Assembly (NCBI GenBank): GCA_039180875.1
Contig: JBCDCY010000001.1
Location: forward strand, 124,001 to 188,000
Reading direction: 5' to 3'
DNA length: 64,000 bases
Source: JBCDCY01 sp039180875
Lineage (GTDB): Bacteria > Pseudomonadota > Alphaproteobacteria > Rhodobacterales > Rhodobacteraceae
The notes under the pieces were generated by a model. The model was not told the origin of the DNA. It saw only the letters and a list, made by a program, of their open reading frames with translations, and ran no database searches. Every line of letters starts with the position of its first letter. Positions within the stretch are counted from its first letter, which is position 1. The position numbers were made by a program, and so were the translations under genes. Positions 18,013-26,835 of this stretch are shown one piece after another.

Positions 18013-19584
18013 GTGAGCGTCCTCACCAACATCGTCCGCCTGGTCCGCACGGGCGCGACGTTCGAGCGGACGGGGGCGATGGACATCGCGCTCGAAGCAA
18101 TGGAGGCGCCGCCGGCCCTGCGCTTTGCCGCCCGGGTCGTCGGCCTGCCGTTTCGCTGGCTGGGCCTGCGCGGCGATCCGGCCCTGCCGCCAGTGGTGCG
18201 GGCGCTGACCGCTCTTGGTCCCGCCTACATCAAGTTCGGCCAGCTCCTCTCCACCCGGCCCGATGTGGCGGGGGAGGAATTGGCCCGCCAGCTGCGCGTG
18301 CTGCAGGACCGCCTGCCGCCCTTCCCCGAAGGCGAGGCGCGGGAGCTGATCGCGCGGGAGCTCGGCGCGCCGGTGGACGCGCTCTTCACCAGCTTTTCCG
18401 CCCCGGTCGCCGCTGCCTCCATCGCCCAGGTGCACAAGGCGACCCTGGCCGAGAGCGGGGCAGAGGTGGCGGTCAAGGTGCTCCGCCCCGGCATCGCCCG
18501 CGCCTTTCGCCGCGACATTGACGCCTTCTTTTTCGTCGCCCGGGCGATCGAGTGGCTTGCGCCGGCCGCCCGCCGCCTGAAGCCGACCGAGGTGGTGCAT
18601 CATTTCGCCAGCGTCGTGCGGGGCGAGCTCGACTTCCGGATGGAGGCGGCGGCGGCGGCGGAGTTCGCGGCCAACGCCACGGAGGATCCGGGATTTCGGG
18701 TGCCTGGCGTGCTCTGGCCGCTCTCGTCCCAACGGGTGCTGACGACGGAGTGGGTGAACGGCATCAACCTCGGCGAGATCGAGGCTCTGCACGAGGCCGG
18801 GGTCGACTTCCGCGCGACCGGGGCGCTGATCATCCAGACCTTCCTCAACCATGCGCTGCGCGACGGGTTCTTCCACGGCGACATGCACCAGGGGAACCTG
18901 AAGATTGGGCCGGACGGGGCGCTGATCGCCTTCGACTTCGGCATCATGGGGCGGATCGACGCCTATACCCGCCGGGTCTATGCCGAGATCCTCTACGGCT
19001 TTCTTCGCCAGAACTACCGCCGCGTGGCGGAGGTGCATTTCGAGGCGGGCTATGTGCCGGCCGACCGCGATGTCGACGAGTTCGCCCAGGCGCTCCGCGC
19101 CATCGGCGCGCCGATCTTCGGCCAGGATGCCTCCCGCATCTCGATGGGGCGGCTGCTCGCCCATCTCTTCGACGTGACGGAGCGCTTCGGGATGGAGACG
19201 CGGACCGAGCTCCTCCTCCTGCAGCGCACCATGGTGGTGGTGGAGGGCGTCTCCCGCTCCCTCGATCCCAACATCAACATGTGGGAGGTCGCGCAGCCCA
19301 TCGTCGGGCGCTATATCCGCGACAATATCGGGCCGGCGGCGACGCTGCGCGATCTGGCGCGCACCGTGGGGGTGCTCAGCCGCTTCGGCCCGCGCCTGCC
19401 GCATCTGGCCGAGGCCGCCCTGATGCGCGCCACCCAGGAACCGGTGCAGGAGCCGTCACGGCGGCGGGAGCAGTTGATCCTCTGGGCCCTCATGGGCGTC
19501 GTCGCCGGGATCGGCGTGGTCGCCGGCGCGGCCCTCGCCGCCCTCGGTCTCTGGCTGCTGAGCGTCTTTATTCCACCAGTTTGA
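18013..19584 (+). CDS. ubiB: Ubiquinone biosynthesis kinase-like protein UbiB
   Basis: A 523-residue ABC1/ADCK atypical kinase-like protein required for ubiquinone synthesis, membrane-anchored by C-terminal hydrophobic segments (about 490-520). The KxGQ motif is in PAYIKFGQLLSTRPD, the A-rich nucleotide loop in APVAAASIAQVHKA, VAVKVLRPGI supplies the Lys, and DFGIMG (about 309) replaces the kinase DFG. Start is GTG at 18013, four bases after ubiE. The 3' end overlaps the convergent M48 peptidase gene by 17 bases. Confidence 0.96.
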   Translation: MSVLTNIVRLVRTGATFERTGAMDIALEAMEAPPALRFAARVVGLPFRWLGLRGDPALPPVVRALTALGPAYIKFGQLLSTRPDVAGEELARQLRVLQDRLPPFPEGEARELIARELGAPVDALFTSFSAPVAAASIAQVHKATLAESGAEVAVKVLRPGIARAFRRDIDAFFFVARAIEWLAPAARRLKPTEVVHHFASVVRGELDFRMEAAAAAEFAANATEDPGFRVPGVLWPLSSQRVLTTEWVNGINLGEIEALHEAGVDFRATGALIIQTFLNHALRDGFFHGDMHQGNLKIGPDGALIAFDFGIMGRIDAYTRRVYAEILYGFLRQNYRRVAEVHFEAGYVPADRDVDEFAQALRAIGAPIFGQDASRISMGRLLAHLFDVTERFGMETRTELLLLQRTMVVVEGVSRSLDPNINMWEVAQPIVGRYIRDNIGPAATLRDLARTVGVLSRFGPRLPHLAEAALMRATQEPVQEPSRRREQLILWALMGVVAGIGVVAGAALAALGLWLLSVFIPPV

Positions 19585-21082
19585 CGAGATCGCCGGCGAC
19601 CAATGGCCCTTCGATGTCGTTCAACACGCGAAAACGCTGTTCGCGCAGTTGCTGGGCCGGCAGGCGGCGGGCGAGGGACTGCACGGTGTCGCCGCCCCGG
19701 GCGCGATAGGTGCGGATCCGGTAGGGGCGCAGCCGCCCGGCCTCCGCCGCCGAAAGCGCCCGGAACGACCGGGTGGCGTCGGCGAGCGCGGCGTTCAGAC
19801 CGCCGTTGCCGCGTGGGCTGAGCGCGGTCAGGCGATAGATCTGGCCGCCATGGCGGATCGCAGTCAGGCGGGCATTGAAGACGCCGGCGCGAAGCTCGAC
19901 GATCATCTCGCCCTGGGCCGCGTCCAGGCCGTTGATGCGCAGCCGGCGCAGATTGCGGAGCTCGCTCGTCCGGGTCTCCTCGGCAATCGCCGGGGCCCAG
20001 GCCCGGGCGATATAGGCGTCGAGCGGCTGCCCCTCGTCCCGCAGACCGTCGAGGATCATGCCCGCATTGTTCGGCCCGATCGCCGTGACCTGGGCGGCCG
20101 AGTTGATGATCGTGAAACGCTCCGGCACCTGGTAGGTGAAGCGCAGCACCGGATGGCTGAAGCGCCGGCCGCGCACGAAGCCCTGCTCGGCGCTGTCGCC
20201 GTAGGTCATGCCGTCGATGGCGGCCATGTACTCCGCCTCACGCGTCGGCGCGTTTTCGTCGATCGTCATGCCGGCCCGACGGGCGGCGGCGATCGCCTCT
20301 CTCACCCGATCGGCATTGGCCGGGTGGGTGGCGAGGAAGCTCACCTGGTTGGGGTTGTACTCCCGCCCCTGAAGACGGCTGTTGAGCGCGGATTGGGCGC
20401 CGAGGGAGCTCAGCAACTCCGCCTGGGCGAACGGGTCGTAGCCGGCGCGGGCGATGTACTCGACCCCCAGCATGTCAGCCTCGAACTCGTTCTCGCGGGA
20501 GAAGGCGGCGACGTTGGCCTGGGCGCCGAGGACGCCCGCGCGCTGGATCATCACGCCAGCATCGCCCCCGACCGCCGCGCCGAGGACCGCGGCGCCGATG
20601 GCACCGAGGTTGGCCCGGCCCTGCCGCCGACGCCGCGCAAAGCTATGGTCGGCCGTCACATGGCCGATCTCGTGGCCAAGGACGCCCGCCAGCTCCGCCT
20701 CGTTATTGGCCAGCGCCAGCAGGCCGCGGGTGACATAGATATAGCCGCCGGGGGTGGCGAAGGCGTTCACCTCCGGCGTGTCGAGGATGGTGAAGGTCCA
20801 GCTTTCGTTCGGCTGTTCCGTGACCGCGGTGATCCGCCGGCCGACACTTTCGACATAGCGCTGCAGCTGCGGGTCGCGATAGGCGCCGCCATAGGCCGCC
20901 AGCAGCTGCTGGTGGGTCTCCGCCCCGATGCGCTGGGCGTCGGCCCGGCGCACGCTGCGGTCGCCAGGATTGGAGACGCCGCTGCCACTGCCGCCACCAC
21001 CGCCGCCGGGCACCGGGGCGCAGCCGGTGGCCAGCAGCGCACTGATCAGGAGACTGGAGAGAAGTCTTGGGATCGACGGCAT
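19568..21082 (-). CDS. M48 family zinc metallopeptidase, lipoprotein
   Basis: A 504-residue periplasmic lipoprotein metalloprotease of the BepA/YfgC-like type. The signal peptide ends at a lipobox with Cys21 (ALLATGC), followed by a Gly/Ser-rich linker. The zinc site HEIGH is at 137-141 and the third ligand lies in SRENEFEADMLG. The C-terminal half ends with a LysM-like segment GGDTVQSLARRL...VLNDIEGPLVAGDLVKLV. Family members assist outer-membrane protein assembly and degrade misfolded proteins. The ATG at 21082 follows AGGAG by eight bases. Longer upstream extension runs antisense into the tRNA and is spurious. Confidence 0.92.
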   Translation of the reverse strand: MPSIPRLLSSLLISALLATGCAPVPGGGGGGSGSGVSNPGDRSVRRADAQRIGAETHQQLLAAYGGAYRDPQLQRYVESVGRRITAVTEQPNESWTFTILDTPEVNAFATPGGYIYVTRGLLALANNEAELAGVLGHEIGHVTADHSFARRRRQGRANLGAIGAAVLGAAVGGDAGVMIQRAGVLGAQANVAAFSRENEFEADMLGVEYIARAGYDPFAQAELLSSLGAQSALNSRLQGREYNPNQVSFLATHPANADRVREAIAAARRAGMTIDENAPTREAEYMAAIDGMTYGDSAEQGFVRGRRFSHPVLRFTYQVPERFTIINSAAQVTAIGPNNAGMILDGLRDEGQPLDAYIARAWAPAIAEETRTSELRNLRRLRINGLDAAQGEMIVELRAGVFNARLTAIRHGGQIYRLTALSPRGNGGLNAALADATRSFRALSAAEAGRLRPYRIRTYRARGGDTVQSLARRLPAQQLREQRFRVLNDIEGPLVAGDLVKLVE

Positions 21083-21162
21083 CGCGAACACTCCTGATCG
21101 CCCGGCGGCCCTCGGCCGGCTGGATTGACCGGCGCGCGGGTGGTGGGTAGAGGTCGGGGCCG

Positions 21163-21239
21163 GGCCCCGTAGCTCAGCAGGATAGAGCGACCGCCTCCTA
21201 AGCGGTAGGTCACAGGTTCGAATCCTGTCGGGGCCGCCA
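21163..21239 (+). tRNA. tRNA-Arg (anticodon CCT)
   Basis: The acceptor arm pairs GGCCCCG (21163-21169) with CGGGGCC (21229-21235), followed by G and an encoded CCA. The anticodon arm is ACCGC/GCGGT with loop CTCCTAA, giving anticodon CCT that reads AGG. The T arm has GGTTCGAATCC. It is divergent from the M48 peptidase gene. Confidence 0.96.
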
Positions 21240-21441
21240 GGACCGCCAAGCGTGCGTTTGTCTGAGCGTAGCAGCCGCACCCTCCGCCGGAACACACAAG
21301 CCCGTCAGCGCGTGGTGAGCGGTCGGCCCGCGTCCGCGATTTTTTTTTTGGGGCGCCTGCATCCAAACCGCCTGTCCCGCGAGTCCCCCGTCTACCAAGC
21401 GCCCGGATCGGCCGGGCGCCCACGTTCGACAGGAGGATCCC
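21240..21441 (+). other. Gap after tRNA with ten-T run
   Basis: No gene is seen. A run of ten T (21340-21349) follows a GC-rich stretch ending CGCGTCCGCGA, which could form only a weak hairpin. It is a possible terminator for the tRNA transcript. Near the 3' end AGGAGG lies at the right distance for the next gene. Confidence 0.35.
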
Positions 21442-22239
21442 ATGCGGTTCACCAAAAGCCTCGCCGTCTCGCTCACGACCCTCTGCGCCGCCACGGCCGC
21501 CCAGGCCGACGGGCACGCGCTGAAGGCCGTGGGCCTGAGCGGAGAGCGCACCCTGCACGTCATCGACAGCGCCACCGCGACGGTCGAGGCGAGCGTCGAG
21601 GTGAGCGGCGTCGACCGCCTGCTCGGCATCGACCTGCGCCCGGCCACCGGTCAACTGATCGGGGTGACGGACAGCTTCGAGATCGTGGAGATCGACCTCG
21701 AAAGCGGCGCGGCCGCGGTGATCTCGACCATGGACACCGAATTGCCGCTGGTCGACGGCCAGCCGGTGATCGTCGATTTCAACCCCAAGGCCAACAAGCT
21801 GCGCTTCATGACCGGCACCACCAACCACCGGGTCGACATCGAAAGCGGCGCGGTCACGGTGGACGGCAGCCTCGCCTTCGAGGCAAGCGACATGCATGCC
21901 GGCGAGGCGCCGAATATCGTCGCCGCGGCTTACTCCAACTCCTTCGGCCAGCCCGATGCGACGGCTATGTACGACGTCGACGCCACCATCATTGCGCTGA
22001 TCCGCCAGACCTCGCCCAACGACGGCACCCTCGCCGCGATCGGCAAGCTCGGGATCGACCCGCAGGCGAGCTATGCCTTCGACATCGCGACTGACGAGGC
22101 CGGCAACAACACCGCCTGGCTGGCCGCGGCCGGGGGCTTGCACACCGTCTCCCTCGAGACCGGCGAGGTGATGGAGAGCTGGCCGCTCGACGGTGCGGAC
22201 GCCGCACTCCGCGACATCACCTTCATGACGGCGCACTAG
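21442..22239 (+). CDS. DUF4394 domain secreted protein
   Basis: A 265-residue exported protein with a clear signal peptide cleaved after about AQA (residue 22). The mature part reads GLSGERTLHVIDS, LLGIDLRPATGQLIGV, and later DFNPKANKLRFMTGT and DLES repeats, a beta-propeller-like pattern typical of DUF4394. Function is not known. AGGAGG precedes the ATG. It is 226 bases upstream of an ECF sigma/anti-sigma pair in the same direction, which suggests it belongs to that regulatory unit, perhaps as a target or signal component. Confidence 0.8.
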   Translation: MRFTKSLAVSLTTLCAATAAQADGHALKAVGLSGERTLHVIDSATATVEASVEVSGVDRLLGIDLRPATGQLIGVTDSFEIVEIDLESGAAAVISTMDTELPLVDGQPVIVDFNPKANKLRFMTGTTNHRVDIESGAVTVDGSLAFEASDMHAGEAPNIVAAAYSNSFGQPDATAMYDVDATIIALIRQTSPNDGTLAAIGKLGIDPQASYAFDIATDEAGNNTAWLAAAGGLHTVSLETGEVMESWPLDGADAALRDITFMTAH

Positions 22240-22465
22240 GCGCCGTGCACGGGACGCAGAGCCGGCGCCGCAGCGATGCGCGGTCGGCTCTGCCGGGGAT
22301 CCGGCGGCGCTCAAGGCCCCCCCCCAACAGATGCCGCCGGATCCCCAAAGGTCTGCCGTCGCTCCGGGCGGATCGACCTTGTCGAGATTGACCTTGGGGC
22401 CCCGCCCCGCTAGCGCCTTGACCGGGCTGGCGTCGCCTCGTCGGCGCCATCGCAGGGAGCGCGTC

Positions 22466-22996
22466 GTGACAGACTACGCCGATCAGATCGCGCGCTGCGC
22501 GGCAGGCGACGAGCAGGCCCTGCGCGCGATCATGCAGGCAGAGGGCGGGCGCATGCTAGGCGTGGCGCTGCGCCTTCTCCGCCGGCGCGATCGGGCCGAG
22601 GATGCGGTGCAGGACACGCTGGTGACGATCTGGCGCCGGGCCACGCAGTTCGACGGCACGCGCGGCAGCGCCAAGGGCTGGATCTACACCATCCTGCGCA
22701 ACCGCTGCCTGACGATGCTGCGCGACGACGGACGCGAGACGGCGACGGAGGCGGGAGAGCTCGAACGGCGGCTCGACAGCGCCGCGCTGGAGGAGGCGTT
22801 CGCCCGGCTCGACCACCGCTCCGACCTGCGCCGCTGTCTGGAGGCGCTCGACACTGAGAAGCGTGCCTCTGTCCTGATGTCCTACCTTTTCGGCTATACC
22901 CATGGAGAGATCGCCGGGCGGCTCGACGTCCCGCTCGGCACAGCCAAGGCCTGGGTCCGGCGGGGCCTGAGCGCGTTGAGGGAGTGTCTGGCATGA
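22466..22996 (+). CDS. ECF RNA polymerase sigma factor
   Basis: A 176-residue extracytoplasmic-function sigma factor. Region 2 includes LRRRDRAEDAVQDTLVTIWR and region 4 is the helix-turn-helix GYTHGEIAGRLDVPLGTAK followed by AWVRRGLSALRECL. No sigma 1.1 or region 3 is present, as expected. I use the GTG at 22466 with AGGGAG six bases upstream; the frame extends further without family similarity. The stop overlaps the start of the anti-sigma gene as ATGA, so the pair is translationally coupled. Confidence 0.93.
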   Translation: MTDYADQIARCAAGDEQALRAIMQAEGGRMLGVALRLLRRRDRAEDAVQDTLVTIWRRATQFDGTRGSAKGWIYTILRNRCLTMLRDDGRETATEAGELERRLDSAALEEAFARLDHRSDLRRCLEALDTEKRASVLMSYLFGYTHGEIAGRLDVPLGTAKAWVRRGLSALRECLA

Positions 22997-23721
22997 CCGA
23001 GACACGACCGCTGAACGAACGGATCGACGAGTACGTGATCGGCCTGGCCGACCCGGCCGAGGCCGCGGCGCTGGAGCGTCTGGCGGCGGAGGACCCGGCG
23101 CTCGCCACCGCCATCGAGGCGGCCCGCGCCCGGTTCCGCGAGCTCGACGAGACGGCGGAGGCGCTGGCGCTGCCGGAGGATCTTTGGGACCGGGTGGCGG
23201 GGGCGTTGGCGATGCCGGACACCGAGCCGGCACCAGCGCCGGACGCACCGCCGGAGCCGGCCCGCGTCGTACCCTTTGACCGCACCGCAGCCACCCGGCC
23301 CTGGAAATGGGCCGGCGGCCTCGGCCTCGCGGCCTCGCTGGTGCTGGCGGCGATGCTGGTCTGGACCCTGATGTCGCGACCCGAGCCCACGGTGATCGCC
23401 GTGCTGCTGAACGACGCCGGGGAGCCCGTGGCGGTGGTCGAGGGTGCGGCCGACAACACCACGCTGGTCACCTTGCTCGAGGATCCGGCGGTGCCCGGCG
23501 ACCGGGTCATGCAGCTTTGGACCAAGCCGGAGGAGGACGGGCCGCCGATCTCCCTCGGCGTGCTGGAAAGCGCCCGGGCCGCCACCTTCCGGGTGCAGGG
23601 CCTACCGGTGCCCTCGGCCGAGCAGCTTTACGAGATCACCTTCGAGGCACCCGGCGGCTCCCCGACCGGGCTGCCCACCGGACCGATCCTCGGCAAGGGC
23701 CTGGCGCAGGAGCCGCTGTAA
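22993..23721 (+). CDS. Anti-sigma factor, RskA-like
   Basis: A 242-residue membrane-anchored anti-sigma factor for the preceding ECF sigma. The N-terminal cytoplasmic part begins with DEYVIGLADPAEAAALERLA, the small-domain pattern seen in RskA/ChrR-like regulators. One transmembrane segment lies at about 104-127. The periplasmic part has VPGDRVMQLWTKPEEDGPP and ends GGSPTGLPTGPILGKG, as in RskA C-terminal domains. The signal relieving inhibition is unknown. Confidence 0.9.
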   Translation: MTETRPLNERIDEYVIGLADPAEAAALERLAAEDPALATAIEAARARFRELDETAEALALPEDLWDRVAGALAMPDTEPAPAPDAPPEPARVVPFDRTAATRPWKWAGGLGLAASLVLAAMLVWTLMSRPEPTVIAVLLNDAGEPVAVVEGAADNTTLVTLLEDPAVPGDRVMQLWTKPEEDGPPISLGVLESARAATFRVQGLPVPSAEQLYEITFEAPGGSPTGLPTGPILGKGLAQEPL

Positions 23722-23733
23722 GCCCCTACAAGC

Positions 23734-24960
23734 TCAGCCGGCCCTGACCAGATCGCGGCCGAGATAGGCGATGCGCCCGGCCGAAAGCGTCAGATCGACT
23801 GCGGGCATGCCGTCCTGCGGCCAGTCGAGCAGCACCAGATCGGCGCGCATCCCCTCCCGGATCTCGCCCCGGTCGGAGAGGCCGAGGGCCCGGGCCGGCG
23901 CGGTCGAGACCGTGCGCCAAAGCCGCGCCAGATCGCCCCGCCCCTCGCGCCGCATTCGCCCGACCGCCGCGAGCATCGCCGGATAGACGTAGTCGGAGGC
24001 GAGGATGTCGCCCGTCCCCTCCATCACCATCGCCGCCGCATCGGGCGAGCCGATATGGGAGCCGCCGCGCACCACGTTCGGGGCGCCGAACACCGTGGCA
24101 TCGCCCTGGCGCCTGGCCGACCTGGCGAGATCGGCGTCCATCGGGAACTCGGCGATCCGGGCGCCGTGGTCGCGGTAGAAGCGGCGTGTCGCCTCCTGGC
24201 TGTCGTCGTGGCTGAGCATCGGCGCATCCGCCGCCTGGCCGGCTGCGGCGATCCGGGCGATGGCCGCGGGCACGTCCGCCCGCCGATCCCAGATCTCGAG
24301 GAGCTGGGCGCGGTAGTCTTCTGCCGTCATGCCCGCCCGCCGGGCCGAGCCCGCGAGCCGGGCGAGCAGTCGCGGGTCGGCTGGATCGGCCGTGGCAAAG
24401 GCCGGATCGTGCTCGAACGCCCTTGCCTGCAGCGGCACGTCGAAAGCGCGCAGCGCCATGCTGGTGTGGTCGTTGAAGGCGATGGCCGGCGTCTTCGGCC
24501 CGGCGAGCGCCGTCTCGATCATCGCCATCGCCTCGAACGCGAAGGTCTCCCACCGGAGCTGCACCCGGTGGTCGACGGTCAGCCGGTGGCCGTGGGTCGC
24601 GAGCCCCTCGACGAAGCGCGTGCCCTGGGCGACGGAGCGCAGGCCGGGCTCCCAGCTCAGCGTCAGGGCGTGGTAGGCGGTGGCGATGCCGTTGGCGGCG
24701 AGCTGGCGGTCGGTGTCGATCAGGGCGGTCTCGATCGGCAGAAAGACACCGGGGCGCGGCATCACTTGGCGCTCGAACGCATCGCCATGGATGTCGACGA
24801 GGGCCGGGGCGAGGATCCGGCCCCGCCCGTCGATCCGCAGGGCCGCGCGGCCGGCAGGCGCATTGATGCCGGCGATCACGCCGCCCCCGACGCGCACCGC
24901 GCAGTCCTCCAGGCCGCCGGGCAGCAGCACCCGGGCGCCTTCGATCAGATAGTCGGTCAT
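23734..24960 (-). CDS. PhnM-like metal-dependent amidohydrolase
   Basis: A 408-residue amidohydrolase-superfamily enzyme closest to PhnM, the alpha-D-ribose 1-methylphosphonate 5-triphosphate diphosphatase of C-P lyase pathways. The metal motif appears as DIHGD (56-60), where PhnM usually has HTD, followed by PRPGVFLPIETALIDTDRQ; SHDD and a late AILASDYVYP-like stretch complete the pattern. No other phn gene is in the window, so phosphonate catabolism is not supported by context. It is the last gene of a minus-strand run beginning at 29470, 53 bases after the ureohydrolase gene. Confidence 0.75.
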   Translation of the reverse strand: MTDYLIEGARVLLPGGLEDCAVRVGGGVIAGINAPAGRAALRIDGRGRILAPALVDIHGDAFERQVMPRPGVFLPIETALIDTDRQLAANGIATAYHALTLSWEPGLRSVAQGTRFVEGLATHGHRLTVDHRVQLRWETFAFEAMAMIETALAGPKTPAIAFNDHTSMALRAFDVPLQARAFEHDPAFATADPADPRLLARLAGSARRAGMTAEDYRAQLLEIWDRRADVPAAIARIAAAGQAADAPMLSHDDSQEATRRFYRDHGARIAEFPMDADLARSARRQGDATVFGAPNVVRGGSHIGSPDAAAMVMEGTGDILASDYVYPAMLAAVGRMRREGRGDLARLWRTVSTAPARALGLSDRGEIREGMRADLVLLDWPQDGMPAVDLTLSAGRIAYLGRDLVRAG

Positions 24961-25013
24961 CGGGCTCTCCGGCACCCCGGTCCGCCGGCATAGAGCGTGA
25001 ACCGGCCGGGCGA

Positions 25014-25973
25014 TCAAGCCCCCCGGCGCGGCACCCCGGGCAGGACGCAGAGCATTTCGTAGAGCAGGTTGGCACCCAGCATCGCCGTCGCGCCGGTGAG
25101 ATCCCAGGGCGGCGAGACTTCCACCAGGTCGCCGCCCACCAGATTGAGGCCGGCGCAGCCCCGCACGATCTCCAGGGCCTGGGGGCTGGTGAGCCCGCCG
25201 ACCTCTTGCGTCCCGGTGCCGGGCGCAAAGGCCGGATCGAGGCTGTCGATGTCGAACGAGAGGTAGCAGGGCGCGTCGCCGATGGCGCTGCGCACCTCCT
25301 CCATCAACGGTGTGAGGGAGCGGTGCCAGCACTCCTCTGCCGGGACGATGCGAAAGCCCTGGGCGCGGGGCCAGTCGAAGTCGGCGGCGGCGTAGCCCGA
25401 ACCGCGAAGGCCGATCTGCCAGACCTTGCTGGTCTGCAGCAGCCCCTCCTCCACCGCCCGGCGGAAGGGCGTGCCGTGGGCGATGGCCTCGCCGAACATG
25501 TGCTCGTTGACGTCGGCGTGGGCATCGACATGCACCAGCGCCACCGGCCCGTGCTTGCGCGCCATGGCCCGCAGGATCGGTAGGGTGAGTGTGTGATCGC
25601 CGCCGAGGGCGAGGGGCACGACATCGACGGCCAGAATGGCATCGAACCGCGCCTCGATCAGGCGCACGCTGTCCTTGAGGTCGAAGGTGTTGAGCGCCAC
25701 GTCGCCCAGATCGGCCACCTGCAGCGCCTCGAACGGCGCGGCGCCGGTCGCCATGTTGTAGGGCCGGATCATTGCGCTTTCGGCCCGGATGGCGCGGGGG
25801 CCGTGCCGGGTGCCCGGGCGGAACGAGGTGCCGATGTCGAGGGGGATGCCGATGAAGCCGACATCCAGCCCCTCCGGCCGCTCCGCCGCCGGCAGGCGCA
25901 GCATGGTGTGCGGCGCGGCGAAGCGCGGCATCTCGTTGCCGCCGAGGGGTTGGTTGAGATCGCGCTCCGCCAT
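25014..25973 (-). CDS. Agmatinase/ureohydrolase family protein
   Basis: A 319-residue arginase-fold binuclear manganese enzyme that releases urea from a guanidino compound. All metal motifs are present: GGDH (124-127), DAHAD (150-154) and SFDIDSLDPAFAPGTG (about 240). The N-terminal FIGIPLDIGTSFRPGTRHGP is typical of agmatinase-like members, which act on agmatine, guanidinobutyrate or guanidinopropionate; the substrate cannot be fixed here. Start is the ATG at 25973, within 53 bases of the alpha/beta hydrolase gene. Confidence 0.9.
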   Translation of the reverse strand: MAERDLNQPLGGNEMPRFAAPHTMLRLPAAERPEGLDVGFIGIPLDIGTSFRPGTRHGPRAIRAESAMIRPYNMATGAAPFEALQVADLGDVALNTFDLKDSVRLIEARFDAILAVDVVPLALGGDHTLTLPILRAMARKHGPVALVHVDAHADVNEHMFGEAIAHGTPFRRAVEEGLLQTSKVWQIGLRGSGYAAADFDWPRAQGFRIVPAEECWHRSLTPLMEEVRSAIGDAPCYLSFDIDSLDPAFAPGTGTQEVGGLTSPQALEIVRGCAGLNLVGGDLVEVSPPWDLTGATAMLGANLLYEMLCVLPGVPRRGA

Positions 25974-26025
25974 GGTCCGGTCGCCGTTGAGCCACGCCGA
26001 GCATGGGCGCGCCGGGCGCGACCGG

Positions 26026-26835
26026 TCAAGCGTCGAGCAGGCGCCGCGCCGCCGCGGTGATCTGGCCGTTGGAATGGCCCGCCCCCGGCACCACGCACAG
26101 CCGCCAGCCGAGCGGCGTGTCGAGCCGTGCCGCCATCCCCGCCGCGCGGGTGAAGCAGTGATGCGCCCGATCCAGGCGCGTGGCGCCCTGGGCGATCGCG
26201 CCGGCATCGCGGCGGAGCCCGTGATGGCTGCGGTCGGTGTCGCGGTCGCCGACCAGCAGCGTCAATGGCCGGGCCAACACGCGGCCCAGCTCCGGCCGGG
26301 CCGGTGCCGCCCCGAGGCCGTAGGGAAAGGGCACCGTCTGATCCGGCAGGGTGTACCAGCCGGCATTGGCCGCGATCATCGCCCCGGGCAGCGCGGAGGG
26401 TGGTGCGAAAAGCGCGTGGCGCGCGACCAGCTGGCCGCCGGCCGAATGGCCGAACAGGTCCACCCGGTCGAGGTCGTAGCCCCGCGCCATCCACTGCCGC
26501 AGCTCCTCGATCGCGCCGAACAGCCAGCGCTCCGGCGGGCGCGCCCGGTCGCGGCGGTCCCACATGCCGGCGAGGTTGTAGGCCCGCCAGTCGGGAAAGC
26601 GCGCCCGCTCGAATTCCGGCGCCGCGATCTGCTGGCCCGAGCGGGCGAGCGGCCCCCACTGGCGGGCATAGCGCGCCGCCGCCCGATCCATGCCGTGCAG
26701 GACCAGCAGCCCGCGCGACGGCCTAGCGGAATGACCGACCGGCGGCGCCGGGAGGTGCAGCCGGATCGGACCGGCCGAGGTCTCCACGACCTCGACCCGG
26801 GCAGTGCCTGGCGCTCGCGCCAGGGTCGCCGTCAT
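26026..26835 (-). CDS. Alpha/beta hydrolase
   Basis: A 269-residue cytoplasmic alpha/beta-hydrolase-fold protein. The oxyanion/strand motif LLVLHGMDRAAARYA and the nucleophile elbow FGHSAGGQLVARHA (about 130-143) are clear; the acid may be in LLVGDRDTD, and the His in VVPGAGHSNG. No signal peptide is visible. Its start overlaps the stop of the ABC-protein gene by four bases, indicating translational coupling in the cluster. Substrate unknown. Confidence 0.82.
   Translation of the reverse strand: MTATLARAPGTARVEVVETSAGPIRLHLPAPPVGHSARPSRGLLVLHGMDRAAARYARQWGPLARSGQQIAAPEFERARFPDWRAYNLAGMWDRRDRARPPERWLFGAIEELRQWMARGYDLDRVDLFGHSAGGQLVARHALFAPPSALPGAMIAANAGWYTLPDQTVPFPYGLGAAPARPELGRVLARPLTLLVGDRDTDRSHHGLRRDAGAIAQGATRLDRAHHCFTRAAGMAARLDTPLGWRLCVVPGAGHSNGQITAAARRLLDA

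Noticed and set aside
21082..21295. N-terminal extension of the M48 gene, and a minus-strand frame at 21046-22314, reading DRIRTCDLPL and GFEPVTYRLGG
   Set aside because: These strings are the known artefact of translating the antisense of a tRNA gene; the true M48 start has a signal peptide at 21082 and the DUF4394 gene occupies the other strand.
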